Positions 10,918 to 22,654 of a stretch of DNA of 64,000 nucleotides are shown piece after piece. The DNA comes from Periplaneta americana (taxonomy: Eukaryota; Arthropoda; Insecta; Blattodea; Blattidae). The position numbers and the translations under genes were made by a program. The DNA is taken from positions 127,511,914-127,575,913 of the forward strand of contig NC_091130.1 in the NCBI RefSeq assembly GCF_040183065.1, in the 5' to 3' direction. Position 1 is the stretch's first letter, and each line of letters starts with the position of its first letter. A model generated the notes under the pieces. That model made no database searches. It was not told the DNA's origin and saw only the letters and a list, made by a program, of their open reading frames with translations.

Positions 10918-11379
10918 ACCACTTCCAAACACTTCGTTATCATCCTTAACTATTACCTCACTTTCATCAGAAGTCAAACAAATGAAAAGAGTACGTACAT
11001 TATAGATCAAAGCAGTTTTCCTGCCTATGTTTCTTTAATGTCTTCAAGTAGTTACGTAAGCTAACTAATGGAAGTAAAAGAGAAAACAGAAAATATAAAA
11101 TTTAAGTAATACATTTTCATGGTACTAGAATATTTACCTTCATAAATTTAGGTGAACTGGAATATGTACTACAGCTTTATAGATTTGTTTAAGTTATATA
11201 TTTTCTTTCTTCTCCGCAATCTGTCTTCTATTGCGTCTTTGAAAAGTGCAACATTTCAGCGGTCTAAAAGTGAAGTGTAGCACATAAAAATAAAATAAAC
11301 CTGATAGAGTACTTCTTCAACAATCGCGACAATGATTCCAAGAGCGCTACTAGCCCAAAATGAAATACGAGTTTATCGA
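10918..11379. other. No gene recognised
   Basis: AT-rich spacer up to the TTAA border of the next element. Confidence 0.5.
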
Positions 11380-11561
11380 TTAACCCTTAAATTGGCAAAG
11401 CTTCATTTCTCACACTAGTTTATTAAACCGTGTCGGACTGTAAAGAAAACAACTATCGCAATGTCCATATTATATATGTTGTACAATACTATAGTATTGT
11501 GAAATTTTGGTTATTTAATTTTCCTACCAATTTTTTCTATCGTTCTATTAAAATTATAGCA

Positions 11562-11563
11562 TC

Positions 11564-11606
<43 letters not shown>

Positions 11607-11790
11607 TAATTTAATTTCTTCCTCTAACCACTACAGGTTGCCGTCGACAAAGAGTACCATGATACAATAGAGTAAAAGCCTTGAGGCTGAGCGATAAATT
11701 GTTGTTAGAGTGAAAAAGAAAGAATTTGAATTATATTGAAACACATGATGTTAAACGAAGTAACGTCAAGGAGATGCGAATTAGTCATGG
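11562..11790 (+). mobile_element. Extra Helitron-like 5' start with (AT)n and unassigned insert
   Basis: TCTACATATATAT follows an A at the exact point where the 46.3-kb paralogue continues uninterrupted, so this looks like the true 5' border of the whole Helitron insertion. After the (AT)n tract comes about 180 bases of sequence I do not recognise, then the 5' end of copy 2. Confidence 0.55.
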
Positions 11791-13027
11791 TCCATATATA
11801 TACTGGTAATGGAAATTACGGGAAAACGGCTGAACAGATTTTAATAAATGGCCTCTCATTTTGAAGCTTGGAACCCAAAGTTTTTCGGAAAAGTAGTAGT
11901 TTTCAGTGAAATGTCAATTTTCCTACATAATTTTTCTATTTTCCAAAATCCATCTGTTGTCAGTTTTGAGAACTAATTTTATTGAAGCACGGCCGACTTG
12001 ATTGAATTTCAGAACAAAACACACACTGCAATAAACAATAGGCTATTACACGAAGGCCATGGCCTGCAGGATTGCCGACATATTTAGAGCTCAATTCAAT
12101 TTGTTATTAAAAACTGATTGTGCAGTGTATAATTTTCTGAGTACAGCTGTGTATTGGATATTCAAATCTACGAAACGAGGTGGTTTGATGACATTATTAC
12201 CATTAGAAATTAAATATTATTATAGTTAATATCATGATGCATCTATTTTTCATTAATTGTACATAATATTGATGCTATATAGATGACATGAAGTGAAACG
12301 TTTTGAGATTATGTAAGTAAATGTAGAGAATATCTTAATTTAGATCTTCATTTCTATAATATATTGAGTGGCTGCTATATATAACTACAAAACTTAAGTA
12401 AGATAATAATATTGTTATTAAGAATCAAATATTTTTATACTTATTAACCCAGTGGGGTTGGGTCTTTTTCATATACTTAATGGCGGTGTAGTGTAGATAT
12501 TGATATGTGTCATTGTCTTCAGTATTGGCTCGAGAGAGCGCAAAAATTACAGTTCCTAAGGAAAGATCAAAAGGTATTACTTACTGATAAAATAAGAGGC
12601 CTAGAAAATTTTGTAGTCTCCTGATCATTTCAGCAAGATCTCTTAGTAGGATAAAATAATTTTACGCTCTACATTTCAAGTTCTACATGCAGCAGCTATA
12701 CGAAAATGCTATTGTTCGAAAGCTTAGCAAACCTGACATTTTTTTTAACTTTTGCCTAAAATCCACAATGACCTGAAATAGCTACTGCTATCGTCCTGAC
12801 ATTGATACTTGCGTTTTCGCGTTGAAACTCAAAAACTGAAGTTGGATAGGTTCAAGAGAAAGTATTTGGTCTAAAAAAATCCATTCAGAGAGAGTATGTT
12901 TCATTATTATGGAAGCAAATAACTATTAAAAAGACAGGTATTCTTCATTGAAAATAAATCTGAAAAATTTTTATTTGAACGTCTAACGAACTTAGTTTGC
13001 AGCAGCATTTGCTGCACAAGCCACTAG
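11791..13027 (+). mobile_element. Non-autonomous Helitron, copy 2
   Basis: Begins TCCATATATATACTGG and shares its whole length with copy 1. It ends with the GCAGCA/TGCTGC hairpin and CTAG followed by T. It is joined head-to-tail to copy 3 with no spacer. Confidence 0.8.
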
Positions 13028-14320
13028 TATATATATAAAAATTGAGCTGGTAATTGAAATTACGGAAAAACGGCTGAACGGATTTTAATTAATGGCCCCT
13101 CATTTTGAAGCTTGGAACCCAAAGTTCTTCAGAAAAATAGTACTTTTCAGTTAAATGTCAATTTTTCTACATAATTTTCCTATTTTCCAAAGGCCATCTT
13201 TCGTGAGTTTGAGAGCTATTCCATTTCAGAAAAAAAAACAAAACACACACTACAATAAACAATAAGCTATTACACGAAGATCATGACCTGCAGGATTGCC
13301 GACATATATAGAGTTCAAATTCAATTGGTTATTAAAAACTTTTAAGACTTACTAAAATAATTCACAGGTTTAATTCTGCGATTTGCAATTTTCTGAGTAC
13401 AGCTGTGTGTTAGATATTAAAATCTACAAGACTTAAGGTGGTTTGATAAAATTATTACCATTAGAATTAAATACTATTATAGTTAATGCCATGATGTGAT
13501 TATTTTTCATTAATTATACATATTAATGCTATATTGATGATATGAAAGTGAAGCGTTTTGGGTTTATATAAGTAGACGTAGAGAATATCTTAAATTAGAT
13601 CTTCATTTCTATAATTTACTGAGTGGGGACTATACAGTGCGGTATATATAACTACAAAACTTTGGTAAGATAATAATATTGTTATTAAAATTCAAATATT
13701 TTTATAGTTATTAATCTAGTGGGGTTGGGTCTTTTTCGTATACTTAATGGCGGTGTGGTGTATTTATTTATATGCGTCATTCTCTTCAGTATTGGCTCGA
13801 GAGAGCGCAAAAATTACAGTTCCTAAGGAAAGACCAAAAGGTATTACTTACTTATAAAATAAGAGGCCTACAAAATTTTGTAGTCTCCCGATCATTTCAA
13901 CAAGATCTCTTAGCAGGATAAAATGATTTTACCCTCTACATTTCAAGCTCTACATGCAATAGCTATACCAAGATGCTATGTCTATTGTTCGAAAGCATAG
14001 TAAACCTGATATTTTTTTAACTTTCGCCTACAATCCACAATGACCTGAAATAGCTATTGCTTTACTCCCATATGAAAAACCCACTGATCGTCCTAACATT
14101 GTTACTTGCGTTTTCACGTTGAAACACAAAAATTGAAGGTGGATAGGTTCAAGAAAAAGTATTTGGCATAAAAAAATCATTCAGCGGGAGTATGTTTCAT
14201 TATTATGGAAGCAAATAACTTTCAAATTGTCTGGTATTCTTCGTTGAAAATAAATCTGAAAAAATTTTATTTGAACGTCTAATGAACTTAGTTTGCAGCA
14301 TTTGTTGCACAACCCACTAG
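13028..14320 (+). mobile_element. Non-autonomous Helitron, copy 3 (tandem with copy 2)
   Basis: Begins TATATATATAAAAATTGAGC right after the CTAG of copy 2, so the canonical TC is absent, and ends CTAG before T. It is more diverged from copy 1 than copy 2 is: it has extra segments near 13370 and 14070 and a weakened 3' hairpin (GCAGCA/TGTTGC). The two tandem copies are therefore different subfamily members, not one recent duplication. Confidence 0.8.
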
Positions 14321-14380
14321 TAGGCTATAATATATTAACCTGTTGTATTCTATAGGATACTCCGTGAACTTAAGGGTTAA

Positions 14381-14956
14381 TAGGGACCCAAAACTAATTA
14401 TTAACATATTATTCTTAAAAGAGAACGGTGAGTAGATCTGAATTGAGAAAGATGAATAAATCAGAAATAGATGTGACTGTATATCCTCCTGTCTATGTTT
14501 GAGACGCAGAAATACATTTTCTCATTTGATTAAATACTGCACACTCCAACAATTCCTAATTGAGATGCTACGAAATATTTTATCGGATATATAACGCAAG
14601 GCTTTTAGAATGATGAACACTGCAAAAACTCGTCATAAAAAAAACTTTGATATTCCTACCACGGAAAATTAATTTTGCTCTTGCGTATCCCGAGAAATTA
14701 TATAATACCGCCGTACAACAGTTATAACCATATTAAATCATTAAAAGGCCGTACAAAATGCAATGTTGTATACATACTTGAGAGAACCTTCAACCCGTGT
14801 TCATCCGCAGTTACAACAGACAGATGTAATTTGAGCTTCTTATTAATAAACCGAGTTTGTAAAGCTAATACGTTTTCTAATAAAATGGATGAAAGGGAGA
14901 TTAATAAACTCGAGAAAAGATTTCCAGGCTCTCTTCAACCTTTATAAATACACCGC
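14381..14956. other. No gene recognised
   Basis: A 90-codon open frame at 14675-14947 shows no motif I can identify. I regard it as chance. Confidence 0.5.
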
Positions 14957-15344
14957 AGTTACAAATTATTGGACGATTTCAAAAGACTATATTTTCATCA
15001 ATATTGAACATAAATACACGATCTTATCACCATTTGAAAGAGAGAAGTTTGAAGTTTTATACTGACCTTTGATGCATCAATGTGATCCCCACGTGTAATG
15101 CGGCAGACGTCCAGGCGGTGATCCCATTCTTGCCAAACCCTCTCAAACATGTCTTGTGTGACGTTCCTGATTGCTGTTTTAATGCGCCTTCTCAATTCGG
15201 ACAACGTCGCTGGAAGTGGAGGTATGTAAACATTGTCCTTGACGAAACCCCACAGAAAGAAATTGCACACTGTGAAATCCGGTGAATGGGGTGCCACGTG
15301 CAGAAGGTGCTGTCTGCGTTCGTTGCACGACCAATCAATCGACC
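14957..15344 (-). pseudogene. Mariner/IS630-like transposase C-terminal fragment, left palindrome arm
   Basis: The minus strand encodes SPDFTVCNFFLWGFVKD, the block around the third catalytic acidic residue of IS630/Tc1-mariner DDE transposases. It continues through LRRRIKTAIRNVTQDMFERV to DHRLDVCRITRGDHI, the usual C-terminal end. The usual Asp of the CDFFLWG motif is Asn here. The N-terminal part is absent. It is an inverted partner of the fragment at 15487-15843. Confidence 0.85.
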
Positions 15345-15843
15345 TGGTAGGTGTTTATTTAGGAAAATTGGCTAATGCCACAAATCACGGACGAGGAGGA
15401 ACAGTGGTTCATTTTCCAACAAAACGAAGTTCTCCACATTGGCATACGGAGGTTCGGAGGTACCTAAATCAATATCTATCAGGGCGATGGATTGGTCGTG
15501 TAACGAACGCAGACAGCACCTTCTGTACATGGCCACGAATTCACAGTGTGTGATTTCTTTCTATGGGGTTTCGTCAAGGACAATGTTTACATAGTTCCAC
15601 TTCCAGCGACATTGGCCGAATTGAGAAGGCGCATTAACACAGCAATCAGGAACGTCACACAATACATGTTTAAGAGGTTTGGCAAGAATGGGATCACCGT
15701 ATTACACGTAGGGCTGACATCCAGTGCATCTAAGACAGTATAAAACTTCAAACTTTCCTCTTTCAAATGGTTGTAAGATGATGTATTTATGTCCAAAATT
15801 GGTGAAAACATAGCTTCTGAAATCGTCCAATAATTTGTAACCA
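15345..15843 (+). pseudogene. Mariner/IS630-like transposase fragment, right palindrome arm plus spacer
   Basis: In the plus direction, 15360-15545 encodes a degraded middle region (PHWHTEVRRYLNQYLSGRW and CTWPRIHS, from the segment around the second catalytic Asp). Then comes CDFFLWGFVKDNVYIVPLPA, which keeps the Asp, and LRRRINTAIRNVTQ. Frameshifts and stops break it. Bases 15487-15843 are the inverse of the left arm; 15345-15486 is the unpaired loop. Confidence 0.85.
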
Positions 15844-16004
15844 TGGATATGCAAACTTATCACATGTTGTTACGCTACTCAACGTATTACAAATAACTGT
15901 TAATTCGTAACAGTAATATTCTATAATCTGCAATAGAATAAAATATTCCTGTCACTATAATATTAACATTATGATAGCATACATCACATATTTCAAGCAC
16001 TACA

Positions 16005-16195
16005 TGATATTGGGAATAGCGTGATGAGGCTGAGGTTTCGCCATACATTACCTGACATTCGCTTTACGGTTGGGGAAAACCCGGGAGAAACCCAACCTGA
16101 TAATAATCGGCGGGAATCAAATCCACGCCCGAGCGCAACTCCGGATCAAAACACAAGCCCCTCTACTGACTGAGCTACGCCGCTAGCTCGTAACA
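16005..16195 (-). repeat. tRNA-derived SINE, 3'-truncated
   Basis: On the minus strand the head has an A box (GGCGTAGCTCAGTCAGTAGAG) split over the D arm and a B-box-like GGATTTGATTCCC. The body then reads GGTTGGGTTTCTCCCGGGTT and AACCGTAAAGCGAATGTC. This body is familiar from widespread arthropod SINEs; that is from memory. The usual terminal part is missing, so the copy is truncated. No target duplication was identified. Confidence 0.75.
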
Positions 16196-16802
16196 AATGT
16201 TACAGTAAATTGTTGAAAATAGGAGGGGCTCGGGCGTAAAAGATGATAGACCTAATTGACATTTTTGTCAAAAAATGAGATATGTAGCGCATAATATTAT
16301 AGTATCTTACATTCTGTTTCTATTGCAATAGTTTTCCAACATCTCAACAGATGGCAGAAGTATACAGATTTCACTTTCCTGATAACTATACAAACTGTTG
16401 CATGTATAAATAATGTTTACCTGCCTAATAACTTCAAAACACTAAAACGTCACTTACCATGTTTTACTCCCGAATATCTCAAATAATGGGACTGTCACAG
16501 TAAAAATCGAGATATGGAGTTTATGGAATAATTATCCCGTAAAATATTAAAATCACAACAACATAATATAAAGTGATAAGTAAATATGGACTAAAAGAGA
16601 GAAGAGAGGATCACAATAAAGTGTTCTGAACTACAGTAAGAGCCTGTAATGGGAAAATAACTACTTTAAACCTAAATCGTACAATTATACCCACTAATAG
16701 GTTATGCATTAAAATTGTATAACCACTTTGTTATCTTTAAGAGGAAGTATTTAACAACAAAATATTGAAAAACAAAATTTTTACTTTTTTAATATAAGAA
16801 GA
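16196..16802. other. No gene recognised
   Basis: AT-rich spacer; no frame or repeat partner seen. Confidence 0.5.
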
Positions 16803-17067
16803 ATAGTGAACATCTGGAAAAAAGGGCAAATAAATTTCAGACAGATTAGAAAGATTAATGACGGTATATTGCGATGATATAACCATGATTAACTTCAATT
16901 GTTACAACTACGAATTTGTTGAAGCAAATAACTTGTAGAATAATGAACATCTGGAAAAAAGGGCAATTAAATTTCAGACAGATTAGAAATATTTATGACA
17001 GTATATTGCGATGATATAACTATGACTAACTTCAATTGTTACAACTACGAAGCAAATAACTTGTAGT
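16803..17067. repeat. Tandem duplication, period about 137 bp
   Basis: GAACATCTGGAAAAAAGGGC starts at 16808 and again at 16945, and the following bases through CAATTGTTACAACTACGAA match closely. Two copies only; the second has a small deletion. Confidence 0.85.
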
Positions 17068-19184
17068 CCAAGGCAAATTTTTTCTGCTGTAATAGCATAG
17101 AGTAAAATAACGACACAGAATATTTACCAGATAATTAAGTCCCAGGATTTAGAGAACTGCATGTTGAGATACAATCAATGAAATATTATGATTACATTTA
17201 TTAAGCAATCGCTATGTAAACAAATAGTCAAAACAATGCAATGAATTGTGTTTTACTTTTAGTAGAGGGGAATACAGCAAAATTGTATTTGTTTTTCCTG
17301 TTTGAATTGTTTTGTTGTAATTACTAAAAATGAAATCTGCTACAAACATTTTTTTACAGATCGTATCAAATCTTCTGCCCATTAAACAAAATAAATAACC
17401 CATGAAATCCCACACAAATAACCGAATTCTAGTTTCAGGATCAAACCCCATGAATATCAATTTCTGTTTCATGGTTTATAACAATGATGTCAAAGCAAGC
17501 GCATTTTTCTGACCTTAAGGTCGTGCTCGGGCATCAAGCGCTACTTATGGAAGGAGGAATAAGCAGCCTGTTGGATTAAGAAAACAGTGGTGCAAAAACT
17601 TCATACGGAACGTGAAATTTTATGTCGTTATTTTTATATGGCTTCTTTCTATTTGATATTGTCTATATTGTCTGTAAAACAAAAATATCTACACCATTTT
17701 CTTAATATTGCAATTGTGTTTTAAACGTTAATAACATGATAAAGAGTTAAGAAGGAATATTCACTTAAATTCCATAGAACCTGAAACTATACTATACTAA
17801 GCGAATGAAACACATCATTCATAAAGAAAGTGATATCCAGAAAAAAAAAAAAGAGATTGAGTATGACATGGTAAGTTGGAATTGATATTGATGGTATCTT
17901 TAGCCTTATAAAAGTAATTAATGAACTAATCAAAACAATATTATAGTACAAAGAAAAGTTACCTAGGTATCGCATATGTTTTAAGTGTAACTATTATTCC
18001 ATAACAAAACTCTTATCGCATTATGCTTTTAAGGTGATATTGGTGAGCAACTTCCAATCATTAGAATATTAAATTATTTTCTCGATATCTGCTGAAGCTA
18101 CAGAGCTGACATTTTTACAACACATGGGCACGTATCTTTTGCTTATGATGTAACAGTAGTTGCTTTGTTAATTCATTTCCATACAAACATTAATTTTCCA
18201 TGCGAATATTTTCAAAATTTGTAATACACTATCTTCAGTAATACGTATTTACGATATATCACATTTATGAAAACATTGTTTCAGTACCTGTAAGGCTACT
18301 AAATAAATAGGCCTATATCTGAAAATTTCACTTTTCTATAAAAAAAAAGTTGAGAAAATATTCATTTTCAATAAAAAAAACAAACTTGTGACAAATGAGC
18401 ATTAAAATTAAAACTTACATTCTCATAATCCACTTAGACTTCTCAGAGAAATCTAAAAATTAACATGGATACAGTTTTAATAAGTTCTCTTCCATTTATC
18501 CATTGAATCAGTGCTGGCCATCCTTGTACATAGCTCGATCAAGCGGCATATACTACCTCTTTCGTCTGTCTCTTTCCTTTCCGCTGTAAAGTGCTCAGGC
18601 TCTCCTGAGCTCTAAAGCGCGCAGTTGCTCCTATGGGCATCAATTGACATGACTGGTTTATAACTTTATAGCTCAGCTTTGTGGGCTTCGTTTCAATTCC
18701 TCATTGGCTTGTGACTTAGTTCGTTATTGGAACAAGGTTTTCGTCTTCATCGCTGTCATTCTTATCATTCCTCTTTCAATTTCCGACCCGTCCCACCCCA
18801 CACCTCCAGTACGAATTTCCAAAAAGATTTATGATCTAGTTCATAAAGTTTTATAACTGGTGATTCGATTTCTTTACAGCCATCAATCATGCTCTCAATA
18901 GATGGCAGCTCTCCACTACCTTCATATCTGTTTTATTGATATCTCTCGCCTACCGCACAAGCGAAACAAAGATAATAATAGGAAATCTATATCAGTTCTT
19001 TAACACAGGAATACTTAACGCCTTTCGAAAATAATGCAGTTATATTTATACTCTACTGTGTTTTATTTTATATTCTGTACGTGGGAAAGTCCTACAGCCT
19101 ACTTCCAGACATAAACACTTGGCTGTTGTGCATTCATGAGTTATTTTCAACCACTTTAATTTAAAATTAAGGCCACCATTCGGA
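17068..19184. other. No gene recognised; AT-rich
   Basis: Short frames (for example an 86-codon one near 17.2-17.5 kb) carry no recognisable motif. A GC-richer patch at 18500-18700 has no splice-and-frame pattern I can support. Two A runs near 18341 and 18374 are the only simple sequence. Confidence 0.45.
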
Positions 19185-20283
19185 CTATTCCATCTCAAAT
19201 CGACCGAAATATAGAGAAAACTGACCTTGCAATTTTTAAATACAATGAAACTTTTTCTGTCCGTTGACAACTGTGATACAATGCTTTGTGCAAAGTTTGA
19301 GACATCAGAACTTCATAGTGTTTAAATTAAAAATATTTTAATTTATCGCATTTTCATAAAATTAGCAACTTTAAACTGTTGTGGCTCCGAAACCCTTTCA
19401 CCCAATGATCAAAATCATGGTTTATTTTGATGCTGAGAAATTAAAAGTTTATATTAACATGTAAACAGTTTTTCTTACTTTTTATGGAAATGGAGAAATT
19501 TAGATTTTTCTTCATTAAGACGCCTTTGCCCACGAAAAAATATTTTTAAGATATATGGTTAGATTCCGTATTGAAGGTACAAATAAACACACATTTTTTA
19601 CTGGTGTACCGTTGATAATGAAGTATTGAAAATATCAAATAAAGAAAATAAATAGTACGCGCGTGAACTAACCAGCAGACTGTGAGACGAGAGGTAGTCG
19701 AGACAAGCACGGCCAGGAGACAAACACGTGATGTGTCGTCTAGCAGTCATCGCTGGGCTAGCTTTATCACAATTTTCATAAACACAGGAGTAAAATAACG
19801 CCCAATGCTCGCTTATCTCCAGCTCTCTGCCAGTGCGTGCAGTACTGCGCCGTTCAAGTCCAGGCGTGTGAAAATAATTTATTTAATACCCTCGAAATTT
19901 ATTGCCGAGCCACTAAGAAAACAATGCCGAATCCCTCTTAATAATGCACGGTTTTTTCTCAATATTTTTTACATTTTTACAAATGGGCAAAACGCCTAAA
20001 AGTAAGTAAAATCATAGTATCTGTCTCTCTGTATACAATAAAAACAAGTATTACTTCTTATCAAAACCTACTAAATGTCAGCTTCAAAATGAGCTCCCAT
20101 TCAATGTTCTGCAGTAAATGGTTCCAGAGTTCTGAGCGCTGAAAGAGGCTTGTTTTTATAAAATACGCTAAATTTTTTCGCTCAATAATACGAAAACCGT
20201 TTGACTTTCGATAACATAAATAGGGAAAAAATTAAAGTATTAAAAAATGCGAGGTTTTTACTGATCGATTTCATATGGAATAG
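19185..20283. mobile_element. Candidate decayed DNA element with degenerate TIRs
   Basis: CTATTCCATCTCAAATCGAC on the left pairs as an inverse with GATCGATTTCATATGGAATAG on the right with about five mismatches. The distance is about 1.1 kb. No transposase frame or clear duplication is present, so this is a weak call based on the inverted ends. Confidence 0.35.
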
Positions 20284-20886
20284 CACATTCACACTTGATG
20301 TGGTAGAAATATTTAAAAAACTAAAAAGGGTTTTTTTTTTCCTGCATATAAATTAATCACAATGAATGATTTTCTTTCTCGCACACATACTAATTAGTAA
20401 TATTCACTTTCTGTTAGCTTTAATTATACACGCTGTGACATCATCACTGATGTATAAGCCTATTGTAACTACCATTGTTTTCGTTTGGTCAGAGTTTTAT
20501 AGCGCTAATATCAGTTAAACGTGCGGAAATAGTTGTGAATTCCAGTCACGTAAAATAATCACTTTGTATTTGCACTCTATACAACGATCATAATATATTT
20601 TATTTATTTTGTTTTTATTATTGTTTATTGATATTTATGTGCTGGTCAACAGCCGTTGGTCAATTATAGTCGAACACAGTAATACAATAAAAACAAATAA
20701 TGTGTTATAGTAGTGTTATAGTTTTAAACAATGAATATTAATAAAGAAATAGAATGAACAAGGTTAACTACTGGTAATATTAATTAATACAAACGTATAA
20801 TAAAACAAACATACAAATTAAATAATGTAACTGAGATTATAACAGAAAAATAAAAAATAAAAAATGGCTGAAGTTTACAGATTATA

Positions 20887-21475
20887 CTGGGTGTTCATTT
20901 CAAAGTGTGTCATGACGTCACTGTTGTGCATCAGCGATTTGAAGCGAGTTTCAGCTTTTATGTCAGAGAAGTTCAATCTGAACTTGAGAACGTGTACGGT
21001 ATAACTTGAATGTCGTAGCAACAGATGGCGGTCTGTACGGTCTGTGTGCTACCATAACCTCTTTCGAACTGTGTTTTGCGCGGGCAAATCGTACGCAGGT
21101 TATTTGTTATCATCGATTGCGTACGGCAACATTCCACAATACAAATCAAATGCTCCGTGTCCATATTGACCGTCGAAGTTAATGTCAACAAATACGTAAG
21201 TAATCGTCTTAACCCTCTCCCCATATCCCGACAGTAAGAAAAAAAACTCACCTCTGTACGTGTTTCCAAACAGTTCACATTCCTGCCACTACAGGTGTTA
21301 CCGTACGTATCGGTAAGTACTCTTCAGAATGAACGCCGTACTTGCTAGGCAACTTCTCTGGCACATAAGTAATACGCCTCTGTGGAAGTGTAGGAAGATT
21401 GAATTCTCTAGGCTCAACGACTAGCCACATGACGGCATACAGCGAGCCATAACACACTTTGAACTGAACACGCAG
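20887..21475 (+). mobile_element. TA-flanked MITE of 589 bp, copy 1
   Basis: Begins CTGGGTGTTCATTTCAAAGT and ends with the inverse (TTTGAACTGAACACGCAG); TA flanks both sides. A ~593-bp copy in the same orientation lies 380 bases downstream. Both open with GTGTCATGACGTCACTG, which contains a palindromic TGACGTCA. No transposase. Tc1/mariner-type by its TA duplication. Confidence 0.85.
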
Positions 21476-21856
21476 TATAATACAAATAAATCACTTCATA
21501 ATTAGCCACTATTATACATGAAATGGATCGAAATCACAATCCTGCTTGTTACCATTTTTATGCATCTAGGGGTAGATACCAGAGAGCTGTTTATATGAAC
21601 AGAGTATACTAAGCTAATGCAATAGATCTATATATCTGGTGTACTTAATCTGAAAAACGTATTTTGGTACGAACTTCCTAAGATTAGTTATTACCAGAGG
21701 AAGATGGTAAAAATCTATATGCACGTAAGGATATAAATTTTCTTTGGATATTTTCCAATTTGACAGAATCAGTAGTTGTAAAAAAGTTTCAAACTACAGA
21801 GCCATATTCAAGTTTCGATCTCACTAATGTATAGTATAATATCAATACGGAGTCTA

Positions 21857-22449
21857 CTGGGTGTTCATTTCAAAGTGTGTCATGACGTCACTGTTGTTGG
21901 GTCACCGATTTGAAGCGAGTTTCAGCTGATATGTTAGAGAAGTTGCCTATTATTTAAGGCGTTCTTCAATCTGAACTTGAGAACGTGTACGGTATAACTT
22001 GAACGTCGTAGCAACAGATGGCGGTCTGTATGCTCTGTGTGCTACCATAACCTCTTTCGAACTGTGTTTTGCGCCGGCAAGTCGTACGCAGGGTATTTGT
22101 TATCATCGGTTGCGTACTGTAACATTCCACAACACAAATCAAATGCTCCGTGTTCATGTTGACCGTCGAAGTTAATGTCAACAAATACGTAAGTAATCGT
22201 CTTAACCCTCTCCCCATATCCCGACAGTACGTATTTCCAAACAGTTCACATTCCTGCCACTACCGGCGTTACCGTACGTATCGGCACGTACTCTTCAGAA
22301 TGAACGCCGTACTTGCTAGCCAACTTCTCTGCCTCTTAGATTATACACCTGAGCTGCGGAAGTGTAGGAAGATTGAATTCTCTAGGCTCATCAGCTAGCC
22401 ACATGACGGCATACAGCGAGCCATGACACATTTTGAACTGAACACCCAG
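21857..22449 (+). mobile_element. TA-flanked MITE of 593 bp, copy 2
   Basis: Same termini as copy 1, with an intact right end (GAACTGAACACCCAG) and TA on both sides. It differs by short indels, such as about 20 added bases near 21940 and a gap near 22230. It sits inside the LINE, between its post-RT coding piece and the part matching the N-terminal side of the 28-kb ORF. Confidence 0.85.
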
Positions 22450-22654
22450 TAGTGTAGAAAAAGAATAAGCTATTGACCTTATTATTCCTAGCATTCTTAA
22501 GGAGTGATTGTAGATGAAATCAACATGTTCATCGAAATATAAATTAGGACTCAAGTAAAACGCCAAGGCATCTTTTGCAATCTTTTCTGTTACGTCCAAT
22601 GATATCTCTTGAATAATTCAATTTAGAATTACAAATGCACAGCACTGACAACAT

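Larger units (their letters stand above)
11380..14380 (+). mobile_element. TTAA-flanked MITE (piggyBac-like) interrupted by Helitrons
   Basis: TTAA at both borders is followed inward by CCCTTAAATT on the left and, inverted, CCCTTAAGTT on the right. Without the Helitron insert the element is only about 235 bases. TTAA duplication with CCC-starting termini is the piggyBac pattern; no transposase is present. A partial copy at 46.3 kb lacks the insert and serves as an empty-site comparison. Confidence 0.6.
20590..22625 (-). mobile_element. LINE relic (same type as the left-edge LINE) hosting two MITEs
   Basis: Read on the minus strand, 22460-22600 encodes NLYFDEHVDFIYNHSLRMLG, typical of the post-RT region of Jockey/CR1-type LINEs. 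Bases 21690-21850 match the corresponding part of the 28.4-kb copy, and 20590-20680 matches the common 3' end (inverse of the GGCCAATTACAG motif). Two MITEs interrupt it. It is heavily mutated. Confidence 0.7.

Noticed and set aside
20973..21278. Conserved minus-strand frame of about 100 aa shared with 21966-22217
   Set aside because: Both lie in the 590-bp MITEs; similarity is explained by DNA identity, and no domain is seen.
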